Assembly (NCBI RefSeq): GCF_900111735.1
Contig: NZ_FOHW01000015.1
Location: 1 to 64,000 of the forward strand
Source: Pseudomonas graminis
GTDB lineage: Bacteria; Pseudomonadota; Gammaproteobacteria; Pseudomonadales; Pseudomonadaceae
Reading direction: 5' to 3'
Length of the DNA stretch: 64,000 bases
Shown here: positions 53,960 through 61,555 of the stretch, piece after piece
Numbering within the stretch: position 1 is the stretch's first letter
Layout of the letters: each line of letters starts with the position of its first letter
The notes under the pieces: generated by a model
What the model was told of the DNA's origin: nothing
Databases searched by the model: none
What the model saw: the letters and a program-made list of their open reading frames with translations, nothing else
Made by a program: the position numbers and the translations under genes

Positions 53960-56188
53960 ATGAAAGCGTTCGGCAAAATCCTGGGGCTCACTCTTCTCGG
54001 GCTGTTGCTGATCATCGTGGCTCTCGGCTTTGCCCTGACCCACTTTTTTGATCCCAACGACTACAAAGACGAGATTCGAAAACTGGTTCGCGATCGCGCC
54101 CATGTCGAGCTGACGCTCAATGGCGATATCGGCTGGAGTCTGTTTCCGTGGCTTGGCCTGGAGCTGCACGACGCCAGCGTCGCCACCTTGAGCGAGCCGT
54201 CCAAGCCCTTCGCCGACCTGCAGATGCTCGGGCTGTCCGTGCGCGTGCTGCCGCTGCTGCGCAAGGAAGTGCAGATGAGCGACGTGCGCGTCGAGGGCCT
54301 GAATCTGACGCTGACCCGCGATGAAAACGGCCACGGCAACTGGGAAGACATCGGCAAGGTCCCCGCCACTGTGGCCAATCCTGCCCAGCCGCCGGCCGCG
54401 CCTGATGCGCCGGCCGATACCGCGTCGGCCAAGCCTGACAAGCCATGGCAGCCGCTCAAGCTGGACATCGACAGCCTGACCGTGAACAACGCGCGGATCG
54501 ACTTCAACGATATTCCCAAGGCCCGGCAGTTTACCGCCGAGAGCATTCAGCTGAGCACCGGCCCGATTCACAACGCGACCGATATCCCGCTGAAACTGAC
54601 TGCCTTCCTCAGCACCAATCAACCCGTCGTGCGCACCAAAACCGAACTGACCGGCAAGCTGCGCTTCGATCGCGCGCTCAAGCGTTACCAGCTCGACGAC
54701 ATGCGTTTCTCCGGCGATGTGACGGGCGATCCGCTGCAGGGCAAGACCCTGACGTTCTCTGCCCAGGGCCAGTTGCTGGCAGACATGTCCGCCAACGTCG
54801 CGGAGTGGACCAACCTGAAGCTGTCCGCCAACCAGCTGCGCGCCCTCGGCGAGTTGCATGTGCGTGATCTGGACAAGACCCCGCAGCTCACGGGCGGTAT
54901 CTCGATTGCCCAGTTCAACCTGCGCGACTTCCTCGACAACATCGGTCAGCCTGCGCCAACCCTTGGCGACGGCAGCCTGAACAAACTGGAACTGGTCACC
55001 CGCATCGCGGCAACGCCCAACAGCGTGGCGCTGGATGACCTCACGGTGAAACTCGACGACAGCACCATCAGCGGTCACATCGCTGTGGAGGATTTCGCCA
55101 AGCAGTCCCTTCGTCTTCAACTCAAGGCCGACACGTTCAACGCCGACCGCTATCGCATGCCCGAGAGTGAACAATCCAAGGGCGCAGGCGCCGCTCGCAA
55201 AGCCGAAGTTCAGGGCGCCGAGGCCGAAGCCATGGTTGCATCGGGCACCTCCCCTTTGCCGAATCAGCCAACCCAAGGCGCCTGGAGTGACGCGAAGCTG
55301 CTGCCGATCGAGCGCCTGCGCAAACTGGACGTCGATGCCGATCTGAGCTTCGGCAAGCTGACCCTGGAGAAACTGCCGATCCAGAATGCGGCGCTGAAAA
55401 CCTCGGCGCTCGACGGCGTGATCACGGTCAACAGCCTGCGCGGCGATCTGTACAACGGTAACTTCGAGGTCAAAGGAAATCTCGACGCGCGTCCCGAGGT
55501 GCCGCTGGCGAGCGTTCAGACCCGCATCGCCAAGGTGCCGGTGGAGCACTTCATTCAGAGCCAGGGCACCACGCCGCCTCTGCGCGGCCTGCTCAACCTC
55601 ACCAGCGACGTGACCGCCAAGGGCAACAGCGAGAAGGCGCTGGTCGAGAGCCTCAACGGTACCGCCAGTTTTGCACTGAACGACGGCGTGCTGGTTAACG
55701 CGAACCTTGAGCAGCAGCTCTGCCGTGGCATATCGACGCTTAACCGCAAGACCTTGAGCGGCGAACCGCGCGGCAAGGACACGCCCTTCCAGCAGCTCAA
55801 CGGGAATCTGGTGTTCCGCAACGGCGTGGCCAGCAACCCGGATCTGAAAGTCCGCACCCCGGGCCTGACCGTCAACGGCGATGGCGACATCGACCTGCGC
55901 GTCATGGGCATGAATTACCGCGTCGGCGTGATCATCGAAGGCGACAAGAGCGACATGCCGGACCCCGCCTGCGAAGTGAACCCGCGCTTTGTCGGCATCG
56001 AATGGCCGGTGCTCTGTCGTGGCCCGCTTGAGATGGGCGCCAAGGCCTGTCGTCTGGATAACGACGGTCTGGGCAAGGTCGCTGCGAAACTGGCAGGCGA
56101 CCGGATTGGCGACAAGATTGATGAAAAGCTGGGGGACAAGGTCAGTCCCGAGCTCAAGGACGCGATCAAGGGATTGTTCAAGCGTTAA
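53960..56188 (+). CDS. asmA: AsmA family protein
   Basis: The 742-residue protein has a single N-terminal membrane anchor (about residues 7-26) and a large periplasmic AsmA domain. Features are the N-terminal DPNDYKDEIRKLVRDRAHVELTLNGDIGWSLFPWLGLELHDAS, a proline-rich linker at about 135-160, repeated beta strands, and the C-terminal LNGTASFALNDGVL ... PDLKVRTPGLTVNGDGDIDLRVMGMNYRVG segment typical of the family. AsmA-like proteins are bridge-type lipid transfer proteins between inner and outer membranes. Located before mutY, as in other pseudomonads. Confidence 0.92.
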   Translation: MKAFGKILGLTLLGLLLIIVALGFALTHFFDPNDYKDEIRKLVRDRAHVELTLNGDIGWSLFPWLGLELHDASVATLSEPSKPFADLQMLGLSVRVLPLLRKEVQMSDVRVEGLNLTLTRDENGHGNWEDIGKVPATVANPAQPPAAPDAPADTASAKPDKPWQPLKLDIDSLTVNNARIDFNDIPKARQFTAESIQLSTGPIHNATDIPLKLTAFLSTNQPVVRTKTELTGKLRFDRALKRYQLDDMRFSGDVTGDPLQGKTLTFSAQGQLLADMSANVAEWTNLKLSANQLRALGELHVRDLDKTPQLTGGISIAQFNLRDFLDNIGQPAPTLGDGSLNKLELVTRIAATPNSVALDDLTVKLDDSTISGHIAVEDFAKQSLRLQLKADTFNADRYRMPESEQSKGAGAARKAEVQGAEAEAMVASGTSPLPNQPTQGAWSDAKLLPIERLRKLDVDADLSFGKLTLEKLPIQNAALKTSALDGVITVNSLRGDLYNGNFEVKGNLDARPEVPLASVQTRIAKVPVEHFIQSQGTTPPLRGLLNLTSDVTAKGNSEKALVESLNGTASFALNDGVLVNANLEQQLCRGISTLNRKTLSGEPRGKDTPFQQLNGNLVFRNGVASNPDLKVRTPGLTVNGDGDIDLRVMGMNYRVGVIIEGDKSDMPDPACEVNPRFVGIEWPVLCRGPLEMGAKACRLDNDGLGKVAAKLAGDRIGDKIDEKLGDKVSPELKDAIKGLFKR

Positions 56189-56216
56189 GCCCATTCAACA
56201 GGCGCTGCAGAACGAA

Positions 56217-56305
56217 CTGTAGGGCGCGCTTGCCCGCGAAGGCTTCAGGTCAGGGACCATTTGTGTCGCTGCCCCAACCCATTTGCTGGCAAGCGCCCTT
56301 TGAAG
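56217..56305. repeat. Degenerate REP pair between asmA and mutY
   Basis: GTAGGGCGCGCTTGCCCGCGAAGG and the inverted, diverged TTTGCTGGCAAGCGCCCTT about 45 bp apart. Confidence 0.75.
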
Positions 56306-56346
56306 TGAGCGATGCAACCCCACTTTCTTGATCACCGGAACCCTTG

Positions 56347-57414
56347 ATGCAACCCGAGCAGTTCTCATCCGCCGTTATCGACTGGTACGACCGTCACGGC
56401 CGTCACGATCTCCCCTGGCAACACGACATCACCCCGTACCGCGTGTGGGTGTCGGAAATCATGCTGCAGCAAACCCAGGTCAGCACGGTGCTGGGCTATT
56501 TCGATAAATTCATGGAAGCGCTGCCCACCGTGCAGGCTTTGGCCGAAGCGCCGGAAGATGAGGTCCTGCATCTGTGGACCGGTCTGGGGTACTACACCCG
56601 TGCGCGCAACCTGCAGAAGGCCGCGAAAATCGTGGTGGCCGAGCACGGCGGTGAATTCCCCCGCGACGTGGAAAAGCTCGTAGAGCTGCCCGGTATCGGC
56701 CTTTCTACGGCAGGCGCGATTGCCAGCATCAGCATGGGCCTGCGCGCGCCGATCCTCGATGGCAACGTCAAGCGCGTGCTCGCCCGCTTCACCGCCCAGG
56801 AAGGCTATCCCGGCGAGCCCAAAGTGGCGAAGCAGATGTGGGCCACGGCTGAGCGCTACACACCGCACAGCCGGGTCAATCACTACACCCAGGCGATGAT
56901 GGATCTGGGTGCCACGCTCTGCACCAGGACCAAGCCCAGCTGCCTGCTCTGCCCCCTTGAGCGTGGCTGCGAAGCGCACATGCTGGGTCAGGAAACCCGC
57001 TACCCCATCCCTAAACCGCGCAAGGTCGTGCCGCAAAAGCGCACCTTGATGCCCATCTTCGCCAACGACGAAGGCGCGATTCTGCTGTATCGCCGCCCTT
57101 CCACCGGGCTGTGGGGCGGGCTGTGGAGCCTGCCGGAGCTGGACGACTTCAACGACATGCAGCACCTGGCCAATCAGCACGCCCTCGAGCTGGGCGAGCC
57201 TCAAGCCTTGCCGGGTCTGATCCACACATTCAGCCACTTTCAGCTGAGCATCGAACCCTGGCTGGTCCGGGTGCGTGAGTCCGCCCATCACGTGGCCGAG
57301 GACGACTGGCTCTGGTATAACCTCGCCACCCCGCCGCGCCTGGGCCTTGCCGCCCCGGTGAAGAAACTGCTGAAAAACGCAGCCGACGTATTGAATGCAG
57401 GAGAGTCCTCATGA
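56347..57414 (+). CDS. mutY: Adenine DNA glycosylase MutY
   Basis: The 355-residue base-excision repair enzyme removes adenine paired with 8-oxoguanine. It has [18 protein letters not shown], the helix-hairpin-helix [14 protein letters not shown] with catalytic Asp in [12 protein letters not shown], and the iron-sulfur cluster spacing C-x6-C-x2-C-x5-C ([17 protein letters not shown]). The C-terminal Nudix-like domain (about 230-345) recognises 8-oxoG. ATG at 56347 is used; a TTG lies one codon earlier. It overlaps yggX by ATGA. Confidence 0.96.
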   Translation: MQPEQFSSAVIDWYDRHGRHDLPWQHDITPYRVWVSEIMLQQTQVSTVLGYFDKFMEALPTVQALAEAPEDEVLHLWTGLGYYTRARNLQKAAKIVVAEHGGEFPRDVEKLVELPGIGLSTAGAIASISMGLRAPILDGNVKRVLARFTAQEGYPGEPKVAKQMWATAERYTPHSRVNHYTQAMMDLGATLCTRTKPSCLLCPLERGCEAHMLGQETRYPIPKPRKVVPQKRTLMPIFANDEGAILLYRRPSTGLWGGLWSLPELDDFNDMQHLANQHALELGEPQALPGLIHTFSHFQLSIEPWLVRVRESAHHVAEDDWLWYNLATPPRLGLAAPVKKLLKNAADVLNAGESS

Positions 57415-57683
57415 CCCGCACCGTGATGTGCCGCAAATACAAAGAAGAATTGCCTGGCCTGGACCGTCCGCCGTATCCGGGCGCCAAAGGTGAAGACATC
57501 TTCAACCATGTCTCGCAGAAAGCCTGGGCCGACTGGCAGAAACACCAGACCCTGCTGATCAACGAGCGTCGCCTGAACATGATGAACGCCGAAGATCGCA
57601 AATTCCTGCAGACCGAGATGGACAAATACCTGTCCGGCGAGGAATACGCCAAGGCCGACGGCTACGTTCCCCCTGCCGAATAA
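57411..57683 (+). CDS. yggX: Probable Fe(2+)-trafficking protein YggX
   Basis: The 90-residue protein protects iron-sulfur enzymes from oxidative damage. It has the family start [24 protein letters not shown] with the conserved Cys7, [20 protein letters not shown] and a C-terminal helix. It is coupled to mutY by a 4-nt overlap; the mutY-yggX pair is conserved, and both act against oxidative stress. Confidence 0.95.
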   Translation: MTRTVMCRKYKEELPGLDRPPYPGAKGEDIFNHVSQKAWADWQKHQTLLINERRLNMMNAEDRKFLQTEMDKYLSGEEYAKADGYVPPAE

Positions 57684-57746
57684 CCCATCGCAGACAGTGT
57701 TCGTCGTAAGCGGAGGAAATAATTCAGATTTTTTTCGACACCATGC

Positions 57747-57775
57747 TTGACGACCTCCTGAAAAACACGTTTAAT
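57747..57775 (+). promoter_or_regulatory. Sigma-70 promoter of tRNA-Phe
   Basis: TTGACG (57747-57752) and TTTAAT (57770-57775) are 17 bp apart, and the mature tRNA begins 11 bp downstream. Immediately after it lies GCGCCCC, which resembles a stringent discriminator. Confidence 0.8.
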
Positions 57776-57785
57776 GCGCCCCGTT

Positions 57786-57861
57786 GCCCAGATAGCTCAG
57801 TCGGTAGAGCAGGGGATTGAAAATCCCCGTGTCGGCGGTTCGATTCCGTCTCTGGGCACCA
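57786..57861 (+). tRNA. tRNA-Phe (GAA)
   Basis: The 76-nt tRNA has acceptor stem GCCCAGA / TCTGGGC, D-loop AGCTCAGTCGGTAGAGC, anticodon stem GGGGATT-GAA-AATCCCC and T-loop GGTTCGATTCC, with CCA encoded at 57859-57861. The GAA anticodon reads UUU and UUC. The last 21 nt are repeated exactly at 60202-60222. Confidence 0.97.
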
Positions 57862-57905
57862 CGTTCCGTTTTCAGGTGATGCCAAGCACATCTGAAAACA
57901 CACAA

Positions 57906-57931
57906 GAAGCCCGCCTCGTGCGGGCTTTTTG
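57906..57931 (+). terminator. Terminator just inside the left end of the island
   Basis: AGCCCGC-CTCGT-GCGGGCT followed by TTTTT, 45 bp after the tRNA 3' end. It probably now ends the tRNA-Phe transcript. Confidence 0.88.
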
Positions 57932-58103
57932 CTTTCAATGGTTCCCCACCGCTCCCCTGTTAGCCCGGATAGATTTGAATGGATTCTTGAGCTCAGCGCC
58001 GGGTATGCGTGAAGACGCCCAGGTGCTGGCCGGCGTCTCCGACAAACGCACCTGTGTCGTCGCTCAAATCGCTCGATTGGAGATATGGGAGCAGATCGCC
58101 GGG

Positions 58104-58523
58104 CTATCGATCATGTTTGTTTTTCTTGTGCCCATGTCGCTTGCCGTGAGATCGGCTGTTGCCGCCGTCATCTGCCAAGTTGCTACCCACTGCGCCTCCG
58201 GCAGCGCCGCCTAAGCCGGCACCTATGGTTGACCCTGTTGAGCCACCCAACTGGTTACCAATGACAGACCCACCCGCTGATCCAAGTCCCCCGCCGATAG
58301 CCGCTTGGGTCTTGCTTCCCCTTTTGGCGCCTAAAGCTCCGCCAGCGGCTCCACCTACACCAGCACCCACCGCCGCGCCGGTGCTTCCACCCATTTGCTG
58401 TCCAATGACATTCCCGAGCGCGCCGCCTATGCCTCCGCCCACTGCAGACGTTCCATCCCCAGCCGCCAGCGCGCATTGAGCGCCAAGCATTCCTAAAAGC
58501 AGTACCGGTATAGTTATTCGCAT
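58104..58523 (-). CDS. Exported glycine-zipper protein
   Basis: The 139-residue protein has a signal peptide (about 1-20, CALAA then GDGT). It is followed by two tandem glycine-zipper blocks (about 24-65 and 72-110) sharing GG.LG..IG.Q.GGSTG..VGAG.GGAAGGA.G, then a basic, His-rich tail (SHGKRHGHKKNKHDR). Such zippers insert into or pack against membranes. The second block looks like a duplication of the first. The start at 58523 is the one in front of the signal peptide; the ribosome site is weak. Function is unknown. It lies inside the tRNA-Phe island and is the only minus-strand gene there. Confidence 0.75.
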   Translation of the reverse strand: MRITIPVLLLGMLGAQCALAAGDGTSAVGGGIGGALGNVIGQQMGGSTGAAVGAGVGGAAGGALGAKRGSKTQAAIGGGLGSAGGSVIGNQLGGSTGSTIGAGLGGAAGGAVGSNLADDGGNSRSHGKRHGHKKNKHDR

Positions 58524-59013
58524 GGATTCAATCTCAAGTGGGTGAAGTAGTCCCTCGGAGTAACATCGAGCAGGACTAAAACGTTTGCGCTGGACGGGGC
58601 TAGGGAGATTCAACTCAGAGTATGTCCAACGGTATGCTCATACCCACACATCGGCTGCCGTGGATAAAGCTTGATAGGGTAGACCTCCTGGCGGGTGGCC
58701 AGCGCCGGGATGGACAGGCACAAGGTATTCCTATTCGCTACCGAGCTATCGGAGGCTTTATGGCAACCTTCCCTCACCCATCACACCTGCAGCGTACCTA
58801 CCGCCACCGCAATCTCGCTGATAGCCATATTTACACGCCCGGCGTCGTAGGCCCGGTATTGCAGCGCTCCCCCAAAGATTCACTGGGTGCCAAATCCATT
58901 AACTACAGCGCCTGGGCAGCGTCGCAGCCCTGCACGCAGAACGCGATGATCAGGCCCCCCCTCCACGCCCTCACCTTTTTTACAATTTTCCACTGAGCAG
59001 TCGCCCAAGATCA
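58524..59013. other. Unassigned stretch inside the island
   Basis: About 490 bp between the glycine-zipper gene and the TA operator. An open frame exists on the plus strand (58622-58996), but it has no recognisable motif, no clear ribosome site and an odd composition, so I do not call it. No integrase remnant could be recognised by eye. Confidence 0.4.
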
Positions 59014-59035
59014 GTTGAACGAGACTCTGTTCAAC
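59014..59035 (+). promoter_or_regulatory. Candidate operator of the toxin-antitoxin pair
   Basis: A perfect 7-bp inverted repeat, GTTGAAC-N8-GTTCAAC, lies 46 bp upstream of the antitoxin ATG. Its position fits autorepression by the HTH-containing antitoxin. A run of eight T residues follows at 59047-59054, but too far away for a terminator. Confidence 0.6.
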
Positions 59036-59081
59036 CTCAGAATGCATTTTTTTTAAGCAACCGCGGACACGGGAGGTGTGC

Positions 59082-59774
59082 ATGAAGACTGTCGAAACGT
59101 CGAGCCGCCTCATTGGGGTCGGCGTGTACACGCCCTCAGAAGCAGCCCTCTACACAGGCATACCCGCCAAGGACATTCGCAGATGGCTGTTCGGCTATAA
59201 GGCGGATGGTGTGGAGCACTCCGGTCTGTGGCTACCTGAAGTGGGTGTCGGGGACGAGAAGCTGCTTGGCTTCCACGATCTGCTTGAGATCAGATTTGTC
59301 CATGCCTTTCGAAAGCACGGAGTAAGCCTTCAAGCTATTCGCGCGGCATCAAGACAAGCCAAGGAAATTTTTAACCAGCACTATCCGTTCACCTGCAGAA
59401 GATTCCAGACTGACGGCAGGAGCATATTCGCCACCGTGTTTGACGAGACTGGCGACGAGGCGATCCTGGATCTGGCGAAACGTCAGTACGCATTCAGGCA
59501 GGTCATCGCGCCTTCGCTGTATGAGGGCATTGACTACACGGGCGAGGGAAAGGCGCAGCGTTGGTATCCGGTCAAGCGCAGCAAGGCAATTGTGCTCGAC
59601 CCGAAGCGTAACTTTGGAAAACCGGTGCTCTCCTCCGCTGGTGTCGATACGGCGTCGATTTATCAGGCTTATCTGGCGGAAGGCCAGGACGCAAAACGTG
59701 TGTCTGTGATTTTCGAAATTCCGACCGCGGCAGTGGACGCTGCGGTGACCTATGAGCACAGGATTGCTGCTTGA
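59082..59774 (+). CDS. Predicted antitoxin: MerR-like HTH plus C-terminal DUF433
   Basis: The 230-residue protein has two regions. The N-terminus (about 12-45, VGVYTPSEAALYTGIPAKDIRRWLFGY) reads as a MerR-type helix-turn-helix. The last 60 residues (IVLDPKRNFGKPVLSSAGVDTASIYQAYLAEG, then VIFEIPTAAVDAAVTYEH) match DUF433, a small HTH domain widespread in VapB45-like antitoxins. It is followed, with a 4-nt overlap, by a PIN-like DUF5615 protein, the usual partner. GGGAGG lies 5 nt before the ATG. It probably represses its own operon through the inverted repeat at 59014-59035. Inside the tRNA-Phe island. Confidence 0.75.
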   Translation: MKTVETSSRLIGVGVYTPSEAALYTGIPAKDIRRWLFGYKADGVEHSGLWLPEVGVGDEKLLGFHDLLEIRFVHAFRKHGVSLQAIRAASRQAKEIFNQHYPFTCRRFQTDGRSIFATVFDETGDEAILDLAKRQYAFRQVIAPSLYEGIDYTGEGKAQRWYPVKRSKAIVLDPKRNFGKPVLSSAGVDTASIYQAYLAEGQDAKRVSVIFEIPTAAVDAAVTYEHRIAA

Positions 59775-60178
59775 ATTTTCTGATCGATAACAATCTTCCA
59801 CCGTCCATTGCCAGAGCCTTGCACGAGCTGTGCAGAGGCGAAGGCCAAGTCGTAATCCCGCTCAGGGACAGATTCCCCGCCGACACAAGTGACATTCACT
59901 GGATTACCGAGCTCACTGCCGAACGCGGTTGGGCTGTGGCGTCACAAGACAAGTTCTCCAAAGGAAACGTCGAGCGGCAAGCCTTCAGAGAATGCGGCCT
60001 GCCGGTTTTCTGTCTTGCCAAGCGATGGGGCCAGACAACCTACTGGAGTAAGGCTGAAAATCTTGTCCGCTGGTGGCCTGCCATTATTCGACAGGCGGAA
60101 CTGATATCGGGCGGTGCGGCATTCAAGGTTGCCTGGAGATTTTCAGCACCCGGGAAGTTTGAGCAATTGAAAATGTAG
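59771..60178 (+). CDS. Predicted toxin: PIN-like DUF5615 (VapC45-type) nuclease
   Basis: The 135-residue protein begins MNFLIDNNLPPSIARAL, the DUF5615 opening (usually LxDENLP), with acidic Asp6, then Asp38/Asp41 (ADTSDIHWITELTAERG) and Asp60 in VASQDKFSK. This spacing fits the metal site of PIN-like RNases. The start codon is TTG at 59771, overlapping the antitoxin stop by TTGA, so its translation is coupled and probably weak, as expected for a toxin. Compared with typical members the Glu after Asp6 is Asn. The C-terminal 50 residues (WGQTTYWSKAENLVRWWPAII) are longer than the core. Target unknown; RNA cleavage is assumed from the fold. Confidence 0.72.
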   Translation: MNFLIDNNLPPSIARALHELCRGEGQVVIPLRDRFPADTSDIHWITELTAERGWAVASQDKFSKGNVERQAFRECGLPVFCLAKRWGQTTYWSKAENLVRWWPAIIRQAELISGGAAFKVAWRFSAPGKFEQLKM

Positions 60179-60201
60179 CCTCGCATCAGACTTGCCCCTT
60201 G

Positions 60202-60222
60202 CGATTCCGTCTCTGGGCACCA
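60202..60222. repeat. attR: exact 21-bp copy of the tRNA-Phe 3' end
   Basis: Identical to 57841-57861. The bases immediately outside differ on both sides (T versus G before, CG versus TA after), which sets the limits of the repeat. Confidence 0.9.
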
Positions 60223-60230
60223 TAAATACC

Positions 60231-60268
60231 GAAAAACCCCTGCATCGAAAGATTCAGGGGTTTTTTAT
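60231..60268 (+). terminator. Rho-independent terminator after attR
   Basis: AAAAACCCCTG ... CAGGGGTTTTTT forms a stem with a T run, 8 bp after attR. Likely the original terminator of tRNA-Phe, displaced by the island, and now also usable by the toxin transcript. Confidence 0.9.
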
Positions 60269-60318
60269 TGGGCGCGATTTATTAACATCGTTGACCCGAG
60301 CCGACCAAGGAGCCCGTT

Positions 60319-60978
60319 ATGGCATCTGTCAGCAAGCAACAGAAACGCGCGAAGCGCGCCAAGACCAAAGCCAAGGCGCAGCGTGTCGCCCGCCAGCATC
60401 CGCAGACCGTCAACCCGATCGTGCCAGATTACTTCATGCCTGACTTCTTGTCGGACGACGAAGCGGCGCTGTTGGACGACGATACCCTGCTAAAGAATTT
60501 CGTAGAGCCCGACATCCTCGAAACCATGGACGAAGAAGCGCGGGAGGCGATGGCGGCGGTGATCAGGGGCGAGGACATCGAGATGTCGCTCACTGAAGAC
60601 GAAATGCTGCTGATGGAGGTTTACCAGTCCCCTGCCCCACTGCCGTCTCAAGAGCAGCGACTCGCCCATTACGAAGTGCTCAAGCTTGCCGAGCAGCAAG
60701 GGCCCCTGGACCTGCTTGACGCCTTTGCCAGAGGCCCCATAGCTGCCCACGCTTTCTACGACATCAACTTCGACGACTACCTCGACGTCCTGGTGAACAC
60801 GCTTGGCGCCTACTGGATGTGGGCCCACGGACTGGACGAGGCGGCCGTTCGTGCGCGTATCCACGACGATGATTTCTACGAGGCCTTCCGCGCGGTTCTC
60901 GACGAGATCGAGATGGAATCCACACTGGAGATGCTGGGGGTCGACCGCAACAAGCACGACGAACCGGCTAAAGACTGA
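60319..60978 (+). CDS. Hypothetical protein with basic N-terminus and acidic body (paralogue 1)
   Basis: The 219-residue cytoplasmic protein opens with a strongly basic, probably helical stretch, MASVSKQQKRAKRAKTKAKAQR. A long acidic body follows (DFLSDDEAALLDDDTLL, EDIEMSLTEDEMLLMEVY, YDINFDDYLDVLVNTLGAYWMWAHGLDE). No family is recognised. It shares the N-terminal KQQKRA-RAK-KAK pattern with the next gene (61043-61537), so the two are paralogues. A good AAGGAG lies upstream. The basic/acidic split would suit a nucleic-acid or ribosome contact, but that is guesswork. It is just outside the island. Confidence 0.75.
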   Translation: MASVSKQQKRAKRAKTKAKAQRVARQHPQTVNPIVPDYFMPDFLSDDEAALLDDDTLLKNFVEPDILETMDEEAREAMAAVIRGEDIEMSLTEDEMLLMEVYQSPAPLPSQEQRLAHYEVLKLAEQQGPLDLLDAFARGPIAAHAFYDINFDDYLDVLVNTLGAYWMWAHGLDEAAVRARIHDDDFYEAFRAVLDEIEMESTLEMLGVDRNKHDEPAKD

Positions 60979-61042
60979 ATACAATACGCGCCCGATGATC
61001 CTGGGCCATGCGAATGGCTGCACCGCACAAGGAACCGCCGTC

Positions 61043-61537
61043 ATGGCCTCCCCCGACAAACAGCAAAAACGCGCCCAGCGTGCAAAGGCCAAGGCCAAGC
61101 AGAACCGTTCAGGCAAGGCGCGGCCGAGCGTCATTCACCCGGTGCTCAACCATGCGTTCGTCAACGAGCCCTTCGATGACGTAGAGATCGACCTGAGCAC
61201 GTTCGACTTCAAAGACATCGAAGAAAACGGTTTCGACCCTGCTGATTTCGACGACCTGTTCGAAGCAATGAAGCAGGCCGAATCCATAAGCTTACTGGCG
61301 CTGTGCGTGGTCTTCCTGCAGTACCCGGTGCTGGAGTTGGTGATCGCCGAAGAAGACGAAGAGCCGGCGACCGACTTCATGATGGGCCTGCTGATTACCT
61401 ACCGCGGGCTCTTCCATGAGGAAGATGAAGACTCGGCTGTTGAATGGATTGGTAGCGACGCCTTCCAGACTGCCTACAACGAAGCGTCCGTGATCCTGCA
61501 GAAAAAGAATGCGAAAGGCGCAGGCGGGCGTTCTTAA
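61043..61537 (+). CDS. Hypothetical protein with basic N-terminus and acidic body (paralogue 2)
   Basis: The 164-residue protein starts MASPDKQQKRAQRAKAKAKQNR, then an acidic region (DDVEIDLSTFDFKDIEENGFDPADFDDLFEAMKQAE), a hydrophobic helix (SLLALCVVFLQYPVLELVI) and EEDEEPATDFM. The N-terminal motif is the same as in paralogue 1, and both bodies are acidic with an aromatic centre. The long frame continues upstream of 61043 but overlaps paralogue 1, and the ATG at 61043 has AAGGAACC upstream. Function is unknown. Probably co-transcribed with paralogue 1 (64-bp gap). Confidence 0.75.
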   Translation: MASPDKQQKRAQRAKAKAKQNRSGKARPSVIHPVLNHAFVNEPFDDVEIDLSTFDFKDIEENGFDPADFDDLFEAMKQAESISLLALCVVFLQYPVLELVIAEEDEEPATDFMMGLLITYRGLFHEEDEDSAVEWIGSDAFQTAYNEASVILQKKNAKGAGGRS

Positions 61538-61555
61538 AAGCGTTTTTTGATTTAC

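Larger units (their letters stand above)
57841..60222. mobile_element. Mini-island integrated at the 3' end of tRNA-Phe
   Basis: The 21 nt at 57841-57861 (3' end of tRNA-Phe including CCA) recur exactly at 60202-60222, 2361 bp away, the hallmark of site-specific integration into a tRNA gene (attL/attR). The segment between carries a glycine-zipper protein (minus) and a predicted antitoxin/toxin pair (plus), plus about 560 bp of unassigned DNA. No integrase or recombinase gene is present, so the element has lost it or depends on one supplied in trans. The tRNA stays intact at the left edge. What looks like the original tRNA terminator (60231-60268) now lies beyond the right repeat. Confidence 0.8.

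Noticed and set aside
53912..56194. 760-codon frame antisense to asmA
   Set aside because: Very long but exactly opposite asmA, with no signal, domain or ribosome site. AsmA has clear family motifs.
57774..58214. 146-codon frame starting within tRNA-Phe
   Set aside because: It overlaps the tRNA and a terminator and runs antisense into the glycine-zipper gene.
58622..58996. 124-codon plus-strand frame inside the island
   Set aside because: No motif and no ribosome site. I looked for integrase or transposase residues (for example an R..H.R..Y pattern) and saw none.
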